Source of the DNA: Paludibacteraceae bacterium
GTDB lineage: Bacteria > Bacteroidota > Bacteroidia > Bacteroidales > Paludibacteraceae
Reading direction: 5' to 3'
Assembly (NCBI GenBank): GCA_905233255.1
Contig: CAJOCN010000002.1
Span: 30,785 to 94,784 of the forward strand
Length of the DNA: 64,000 nucleotides
Shown here: positions 59,180 to 64,000 of the stretch, piece by piece
Position numbering within the stretch: position 1 is the first letter of the stretch
Layout: every line of letters starts with the position of its first letter
The notes under the pieces: generated by a model
Database searches by the model: none
Seen by the model: only the letters and a program-made list of their open reading frames with translations
Told to the model about the DNA's origin: nothing
Made by a program: the position numbers and the translations under genes

Positions 59180-59199
59180 ATCCGCCATGCATGGCGGAT
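59180..59199 (+). repeat. Perfect 20-nt palindrome
   Basis: ATCCGCCATG joined to CATGGCGGAT. The ATCCGCC/GGCGGAT arms are the same as those of the hairpin at 37193-37213. Confidence 0.92.
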
Positions 59200-59218
59200 G
59201 CAAGAGCCTTCCGAAACG

Positions 59219-59400
59219 GGCACCAATAAAGGAAAAAACGACACCAAAAGAGACCCAGAACGGGTGCCAATAAAAGGTAAAACGGCAGCAAAAGAAAACG
59301 GAGACAGGTGCCAATAAAAGATAGAACGACACCAAAAGAGACCCGAAACAGGTGCCAATAAAAGATAGAACGGCAGCAAAAGAGACCCGAAACAGGTGCC
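59219..59400 (+). repeat. 44-nt tandem array, four units plus partial
   Basis: Units start at 59219, 59263, 59307, 59351 and 59395, an exact 44-nt period. Each unit is a dimer of roughly 22 nt: GGTGCCAATAAAAGATAGAA and GGCAGCAAAAGAGACCCGAA. No spacers, so not CRISPR. Minus-strand ORFs across it are periodicity artefacts. Confidence 0.95.
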
Positions 59401-59442
59401 AGTAGAAAAAGAGAATTCAATAAAATAAAAATATAATTATTT

Positions 59443-61995
59443 ATGAAAGTAAAAGTAAGTAATGTAAATCAGCCCGCGTGGAAAGAGTGCAATATTCATG
59501 CCACCCTTCCTGCAGAGCTGAGCAAACTGCAAGAGTTGGCGTACAACGTGTGGTGGAGCTGGAATGCAGGTGCCAAGGACCTGTTCCGCTACATCGACAA
59601 CGAGGCATGGCATCGTGCAGACTCGAACCCGGTAGTACTGCTGAACATCATCAGTTACGACCGGATGGTAGAGTTGACGAAGGACGCCAAGTTCATGAAA
59701 CAGCTGAACGAGGTGTATGCTGAGTTCCGCGCGTACATGGATGCGCCGAAAGACCAGAAGAAACCGACGATCGCTTATTTCTCGATGGAGTACGGTCTGA
59801 CGCACGTGCTGAAGATCTATTCGGGCGGTCTGGGAATCCTTGCCGGCGACTATATCAAAGAGGCTTCTGATTGCAACATCGACATGACGGCAATCGGTTT
59901 CCTCTACCGCTACGGCTATTTCACCCAGACGCTGAGTCCGGAAGGTCAGCAGATCGCCAACTACGAGGCACAGAACTTCTCAAACCTGCCGATTACGCAG
60001 ATGAAGGAGAAGGACGGCTCGAACATGGTTGTCGAGGTACCTTATCCTGGTCGCACGGTGAAGGCTTATCTGTGGAAAGTAGCAGTGGGCCGCATGAATC
60101 TGTATCTGTTAGATACCGACAACGAGCTGAACAGCGAGTGGGACCGTCAGATCACGCACCAGCTGTACGGCGGCGACTGGGAGAACCGTATCAAACAGGA
60201 GATCATGTTGGGTATCGGCGGTATGTTAGCCCTCAAGAAATTAGGTATCAAGAAGGACGTTTACCACTGTAACGAGGGCCATGCAGCTCTTATGGGTCTG
60301 CAGCGTCTGGTTGACCTGGTAGCCGAGGGTCTGAGCTTCAACGAGGCAAAAGAGGTTGTTCGTGCTTCGGGTCTCTACACCTGCCACACTCCGGTTCCGG
60401 CAGGCCACGACTACTTTGAGGAGGGTCTGTTCTACAAGTACATGAGCGAGTATGCCCCGAAGTTAGGTATCGAGTGGCATGACCTGATCGGAATGGGTCG
60501 CGTCAATCCGGACGACAACACGGAGAAGTTCTCGATGAGCGTGTTCGCACTCAATACCTGCCAGGAGGCCAACGGTGTATCGTGGCTGCACGGCGAGGTG
60601 AGCAAGAAGATGTTCAGCCCTGTATGGCCGGGTTATTTCCCGGAGGAGCTGCACGTAGATTACGTGACCAACGGTGTACACATGCCGACCTGGGCAGCCC
60701 ACGAGTGGAAAGATGTCTATAAGAAGTATCTTCCGAAAGAGTGGATGGGCGACCAGAGCAATCTGGAGATGTGGAAACCGTATGCCGACATCCCCGATGC
60801 AGAGATCTGGGCTACCCGTATGAGCCTGAAACGCAAGCTGATCGACTATATCAAGGACAAGTTCCGCGAGGACTGGATGAAGAGCCAGGGCGATCCCGCG
60901 CGTATCGTGCGTGCGCTGAACGAGATGAACCCGAACAACCTGATCATCGGTTTCGGTCGCCGTTTTGCTACGTACAAACGTGCGCACCTGCTGTTCACCG
61001 ATCTGGAGCGTCTGGACAAACTGGTTAACAACCCGAACTATCCGGTACAGTTCCTGTTCACGGGTAAGGCTCACCCGGCAGACGGCGGCGGTCAGGGTCT
61101 GATCAAACGTATCATCGAGATCAGCCGTATGCCGCAGTTCCTCGGTAAGATCATCTTCCTGGAGAACTACGATATGCGTCTGGCTAAGCGTCTGGTATCG
61201 GGTGTCGATATCTGGCTGAACACTCCGACGCGTCCGTTGGAGGCCTCCGGTACATCGGGTGAGAAAGCCCAGATGAACGGTGTGCTCAACTTCTCCGTGA
61301 AGGACGGATGGTGGTACGAGGGTTACGTAGAGGGCGCAGGCTGGGCTCTGACCGAGAAGCGTACTTATGAGAACCAGGCTCACCAGGATCAGCTGGATGC
61401 CGCTACTATCTACCAGATGCTGGAGACGGAGATCATCCCGCTGTACTACGCCAAGAACAGCAAGGGCTACAGCCCCGAGTGGATCCAGTATATCAAGAAC
61501 TCGGTAACGAAGATCACTCCGCGTTTCACCATGAAGCGTATGATCGACGACTATTTCGACAAGTTCTACAACAAGCTTGCTAAACGCCACAAGCTCCTCA
61601 GTGCGGACAACTACAAGACCGCCAAGGAGATCGCGGCATGGAAAGAGAACATGGTAGAGCATTGGGACGAGATAGAGGTGGTTTACAAATCAGAAAACCT
61701 GCGAAACCTCAATGTAGGCGACAAGGTTCAGATACAGGTAGAACTGGACACCCACGGTTTGAACGACAAGGGTATCGGCGTAGAGCTGGTAGCTATCCGT
61801 ACTTCAACCCACAACAACGACAAACTCTACGAGGTAGAGCCGTTGAAGTTGGTGAAGAGCGAAGGCAGCCACCTGTTCTTCGAGAATACGTACCAGTTGG
61901 ATTATGCCGGTGGAATGAAGTTCGGTCTGCGTATGTATCCGCAGAATGAGCTCCTGCCGCACCGCATGGACTTCTGCTACGTACGCTGGATCTAA
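59443..61995 (+). CDS. glgP: Alpha-glucan (glycogen) phosphorylase
   Basis: 850 residues of the GT35 family, the long form found in many bacteria: [69 protein letters not shown] and the PLP-lysine block [20 protein letters not shown]. Releases glucose 1-phosphate from glycogen. Strongly biased codon use suggests high expression. Its stop is immediately followed by the stop of the convergent EEP gene. Confidence 0.95.
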   Translation: MKVKVSNVNQPAWKECNIHATLPAELSKLQELAYNVWWSWNAGAKDLFRYIDNEAWHRADSNPVVLLNIISYDRMVELTKDAKFMKQLNEVYAEFRAYMDAPKDQKKPTIAYFSMEYGLTHVLKIYSGGLGILAGDYIKEASDCNIDMTAIGFLYRYGYFTQTLSPEGQQIANYEAQNFSNLPITQMKEKDGSNMVVEVPYPGRTVKAYLWKVAVGRMNLYLLDTDNELNSEWDRQITHQLYGGDWENRIKQEIMLGIGGMLALKKLGIKKDVYHCNEGHAALMGLQRLVDLVAEGLSFNEAKEVVRASGLYTCHTPVPAGHDYFEEGLFYKYMSEYAPKLGIEWHDLIGMGRVNPDDNTEKFSMSVFALNTCQEANGVSWLHGEVSKKMFSPVWPGYFPEELHVDYVTNGVHMPTWAAHEWKDVYKKYLPKEWMGDQSNLEMWKPYADIPDAEIWATRMSLKRKLIDYIKDKFREDWMKSQGDPARIVRALNEMNPNNLIIGFGRRFATYKRAHLLFTDLERLDKLVNNPNYPVQFLFTGKAHPADGGGQGLIKRIIEISRMPQFLGKIIFLENYDMRLAKRLVSGVDIWLNTPTRPLEASGTSGEKAQMNGVLNFSVKDGWWYEGYVEGAGWALTEKRTYENQAHQDQLDAATIYQMLETEIIPLYYAKNSKGYSPEWIQYIKNSVTKITPRFTMKRMIDDYFDKFYNKLAKRHKLLSADNYKTAKEIAAWKENMVEHWDEIEVVYKSENLRNLNVGDKVQIQVELDTHGLNDKGIGVELVAIRTSTHNNDKLYEVEPLKLVKSEGSHLFFENTYQLDYAGGMKFGLRMYPQNELLPHRMDFCYVRWI

Positions 61996-63225
61996 TCAGC
62001 GAAGTGTCACATCCACAACGATGGGATCATGGTCGGAGTAGCGATGCTCCGACCTGTCTTTTTGTTTATAGGCGCCGTGCGAATAGTACCAATCGGCGTT
62101 CACATGCCACGGCCGGACGCGAACGACCTGACCCGCCATAGAAGGGTTCGCGAAACAGCGGTCGAGGTAACCCGCTTCGCCCTTGAAATTATAGGAATAG
62201 TCGGAGGGCGTACCATGCGGCAGGAGATCGGCGTAACCGGCGCGGACGACCGTTTGAATAGGTAACTCCTGTGTGTAGCAGTTGAAATCGCCGAGGAGCA
62301 GGAGGTCGGAGTCACCGAAATGCTGTACCGCCTGCGGCAGGAGAGCGAGGAGCGAGTCGGTGTTCGCCATACGCTTGAGTTGGGTGTTGTCATTGCCTCG
62401 TCCGGCGCGTTTGGACTTGAGGTGAGAGAGGGAGACGATGAGCCGCTCGCCGGTAGCTTTCTCCTCGAAGGCCTGTGCGAAGATGCGGGCGTGGTAATGA
62501 CTCGCGGTGTCGCGATAGGCGGAAAGCGGCTGTCCGTGCACGCGTACGCGCTCCTTATTGTATATGAAACAGCCGCCGATACGGTCCGCGTCGGAGAGGG
62601 GCATGGAGATGAAGGCGTATCGGTCATGCCCTTTGTTGAGGGCTGCGAGCAGCATCTCGGGACCTTTGGTACCCACCTGCATCTCGCATAGAGCGAAGAT
62701 GTCGGCGTGCATCTTCTTCATGGCACGCACGAGTTTCCGGGTCTTGACCGCTTGTTGAGCAGGGGTGGTACGCTTGGTGGCATAGCCGCCGAGGTCCGCG
62801 AAATAGTTCTCTATATTGGCTCCCACGATGCGCAGTTCGCCTTTCTTGGGTCGTGGCAGACGGTCGATCTTGGTATGGCGGGTAGAGATGGTTCTGCCGG
62901 TGATCAGATGTCCGTCGCCCGTCACCCGCGCTTTGAGACGCGGCACGATGTCGCCCGTGCGGACGCGGTAGTAGTTGTTGCGGCAATGGACGATGATGCG
63001 GGAAGGTTGTTTTGTCTCGCCTATCTCATCGGGACTGAAGAGACGCGTCGGGGCTAAGACGAGTGAGTCATAGAAACTGCCGCAGACGATGAGCGGGGTG
63101 GTGAGTACGATGTCTTGGTTCCGGTACTTGGACCAATCGGACTGCAGGGTTTCTAACGAAACACGCTCCACCGCGTGAGTACTTAGCGCAAGGCATAAGA
63201 CGAAGAAAAATACCGATTTTCGCAT
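61996..63225 (-). CDS. Secreted endonuclease/exonuclease/phosphatase-family protein
   Basis: 409 residues from ATG 63225. Signal peptide KSVFFFVLCLALSTHA, a short OB-like region (QDIVLTTPLIVCGSFYDSLV), then the EEP domain: LRIVGANIENYFADLGG, ADIFALCEMQ, LLLLGDFNCYTQE and YSDHDPIVVDV. The metal and catalytic residues (Asn, Glu, Asp-Asn, Asp-His) are present. Probably an extracellular or periplasmic nuclease. The frame is open to 63300, but the promoter at 63247-63277 fixes the shorter start. Confidence 0.86.
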   Translation of the reverse strand: MRKSVFFFVLCLALSTHAVERVSLETLQSDWSKYRNQDIVLTTPLIVCGSFYDSLVLAPTRLFSPDEIGETKQPSRIIVHCRNNYYRVRTGDIVPRLKARVTGDGHLITGRTISTRHTKIDRLPRPKKGELRIVGANIENYFADLGGYATKRTTPAQQAVKTRKLVRAMKKMHADIFALCEMQVGTKGPEMLLAALNKGHDRYAFISMPLSDADRIGGCFIYNKERVRVHGQPLSAYRDTASHYHARIFAQAFEEKATGERLIVSLSHLKSKRAGRGNDNTQLKRMANTDSLLALLPQAVQHFGDSDLLLLGDFNCYTQELPIQTVVRAGYADLLPHGTPSDYSYNFKGEAGYLDRCFANPSMAGQVVRVRPWHVNADWYYSHGAYKQKDRSEHRYSDHDPIVVDVTLR

Positions 63226-63246
63226 ACTAAATGTTGTTTTACGGTG

Positions 63247-63277
63247 CAAAATTACAAAAAAAACGGTACATATGCAA
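63247..63277 (-). promoter_or_regulatory. Promoter of the EEP-family gene
   Basis: Minus strand TTGCATATGTA, T-tract spacer, TAATTTTG (63254-63247); spacing 20. Confidence 0.8.
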
Positions 63278-63294
63278 AAAAAATGTTCAAAAAT

Positions 63295-63325
63295 TTGCAT
63301 ATGTCAAAAAAAAGCAGTAATTTTG
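63295..63325 (+). promoter_or_regulatory. Promoter of the initiator tRNA
   Basis: TTGCATATGTC, A-tract with GCAG, TAATTTTG (63318-63325); spacing 20. About 125 nt of leader precede the tRNA, including the hairpin AAAACAC/GTGTTTT at 63398-63420. Confidence 0.82.
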
Positions 63326-63454
63326 TCGTCGATTTTGTCGATTAACGATTTCGTTGCTCTGCAACTCATGTAGTTATCGGAAAATCTCCTCTCCGCTTAA
63401 AACACCACTTCGCTGTGTTTTAATCGGGTAAATGAATAGGCGAAGGTGTTAAAT

Positions 63455-63526
<72 letters not shown>

Positions 63527-63530
63527 CTGG

Positions 63531-63569
63531 AAAAATCTCATGTACTCTTGCGTATGTGAGATTTTTTTT
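63531..63569 (+). terminator. Terminator of the tRNA transcript
   Basis: AAAAATCTCA (63531-63540) pairs perfectly with TGAGATTTTT (63557-63566), followed by T's. The loop carries the TTG box of the next promoter. Confidence 0.85.
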
Positions 63570-63578
63570 GTACCTTTG
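63548..63578 (+). promoter_or_regulatory. Promoter of the TPR lipoprotein gene
   Basis: TTGCGTATGTG, T-tract spacer, TACCTTTG (63571-63578); spacing 20. Only 4 nt separate the box from ATG 63583. Confidence 0.82.
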
Positions 63579-63582
63579 CAGC

Positions 63583-64000
63583 ATGAAACACATTTCCGAA
63601 AATATTTATATGTTTATAGGTGTAGCTATTGTGATGTTTATGTCTTGTAGCCATGCTGATGGTTCGCATATGTCCGTCCGTGAGGCGCAGGAGGTGGTAG
63701 TGCAGGCGGACAGCCTATGGCATAACGGGCAGATGTACGGCGTGGATGAGGGCGATAGTGCCACTCTGGCACGAGCCTATGAGACATTGAAAGATCATCC
63801 AGTTTTCAGCACCCTCGTACTTGGTACTTCGTCACGTGGTACCTATTCTCATGCTTGCTATCACTACGGCAAACTGCTCCGCGCGAAAGACGATCCGGTA
63901 GCAGCCATGCAGGTGTTTATTGATGCCACGCACTCCCACACGCGCGATTACCATATTCTCGGGCGCGTGTATAGCAATATGGGCTCCATCTGCCATCTGG
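63583..64000 (+). CDS. TPR-type lipoprotein, N-terminal part
   Basis: About 139 codons to the window edge. ATG 63583 gives MKHISENIYMFIGVAIVMFM with lipobox MFMSC; an alternative ATG at 63610 also yields a good lipoprotein signal and would leave a normal 5' leader. Then ADSLWHNGQMYGVDEGDSAT, LARAYETLKD and HYGKLLRAKDDPVAAMQVFI with RDYHILGRVYSNMGSICHL, resembling tetratricopeptide helices. In Bacteroidales such proteins often continue into a membrane span and a kinase or DNA-binding domain; that part is not visible. A short GTACTTG array (about 63816-63842) encodes LVLGTSSRGT. Confidence 0.75.
   Translation, partial: MKHISENIYMFIGVAIVMFMSCSHADGSHMSVREAQEVVVQADSLWHNGQMYGVDEGDSATLARAYETLKDHPVFSTLVLGTSSRGTYSHACYHYGKLLRAKDDPVAAMQVFIDATHSHTRDYHILGRVYSNMGSICHL

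Larger units (their letters stand above)
59066..59442 (+). other. Repeat-filled leader of glgP
   Basis: A long untranslated region between promoter and ATG 59443. It holds, in order, a CGP-like element (59101-59138), a 20-nt perfect palindrome (59180-59199), the 44-nt array (59219-59394 plus a partial unit) and an AT-rich stretch before the start. No ORF on the sense strand is credible. Confidence 0.65.

Noticed and set aside
59219-59400. CRISPR array
   Set aside because: The units are contiguous with no unique spacers, and no cas genes are present.
58973-59420. Three overlapping minus-strand ORFs rich in LLAP/FYW residues
   Set aside because: They are read from the 44-nt array. A period not divisible by three and lacking stops opens several frames; the peptides are periodic and have no family match.
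60463-61662. 399-codon minus-strand ORF
   Set aside because: Shadow of the strongly codon-biased glgP gene.

Overview
The window is a densely packed chromosomal segment of a member of the Bacteroidota, most likely Bacteroidales. Evidence for this: promoters with the lineage-specific TTG / TAnnTTTG architecture, a short primary sigma factor of the Bacteroidota type, the gliding/type IX secretion lipoprotein GldD, proteins ending in short type IX-like C-terminal motifs, a Porin_10-type porin, and the debranching enzyme / GT4 / GH57 glycogen cluster usual in this group. I cannot name a species. No phage, insertion sequence, CRISPR array or rRNA operon is present.

Layout. 1-3.2 kb (minus): dapB, lepB, wbqC-like and a truncated ilvE. 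3.2-11.9 kb (minus): one tight operon dxs-trkA-trkH-SGNH hydrolase-MBOAT acyltransferase-coaE. 12-16.6 kb (minus): GT2, SpoIID-like and THUMP-like methyltransferase genes, with an unknown gene upstream. 16.7-24.8 kb (plus): YtxH, holin-like, AI-2E permease, TonB receptor, grpE, dnaJ and a second outer-membrane barrel. 24.7-37.1 kb (minus): a cell-envelope run with an esterase, mlaE/mlaF, an M6 protease, xth, lptB, a kelch lipoprotein, a Wzi-like protein, two GT2 genes (one fused to a kinase-like domain) and an O-antigen ligase. 37.1-45 kb (minus): a secreted chitobiase-C protein broken at its C-terminus, an SBF transporter, dus, pgpH-like, a GGGP-synthase/TadA fusion and gldD. 45-55.4 kb (plus): mannose-1-phosphate guanylyltransferase, the glycogen genes, a porin, clpC and trxA. 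55.4-64 kb: tRNA-Arg, rpoD, small genes, an RNase R-like protein lacking its N-terminal domains, glycogen phosphorylase, a secreted EEP-family protein, initiator tRNA and a truncated TPR lipoprotein.

The most unusual content is not a gene but a dense population of short repeats. (i) At least 15 copies of a C/G-rich palindrome (core roughly CCCTCCCTTGAGGGGAGGG), called CGP here. Thirteen lie inside protein-coding genes, always in frame, in several reading registers. (ii) More than 20 micro-arrays of 7-nt words (plus 8-, 9- and 11-nt versions), again both between and inside genes, encoding peptide inserts such as [11 protein letters not shown] and ITNQQSTITNQ. (iii) A roughly 17-nt unit (GACCGCTTCGCTGTAA-like) that forms the linker of the GGGP-synthase/TadA fusion. 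These repeats build start codons, a signal peptide, interdomain linkers and promoter boxes. They resemble in behaviour the Rickettsia palindromic elements and the heptanucleotide STRRs of cyanobacteria, but I know of no description for this lineage.

Other points: 17 promoters of nearly fixed 31-nt length with two spacer types; a candidate small RNA at 37.18-37.45 kb; a perfect 44-nt tandem array in the leader of the glycogen phosphorylase gene; and a hairpin stem shared by those two transcripts.
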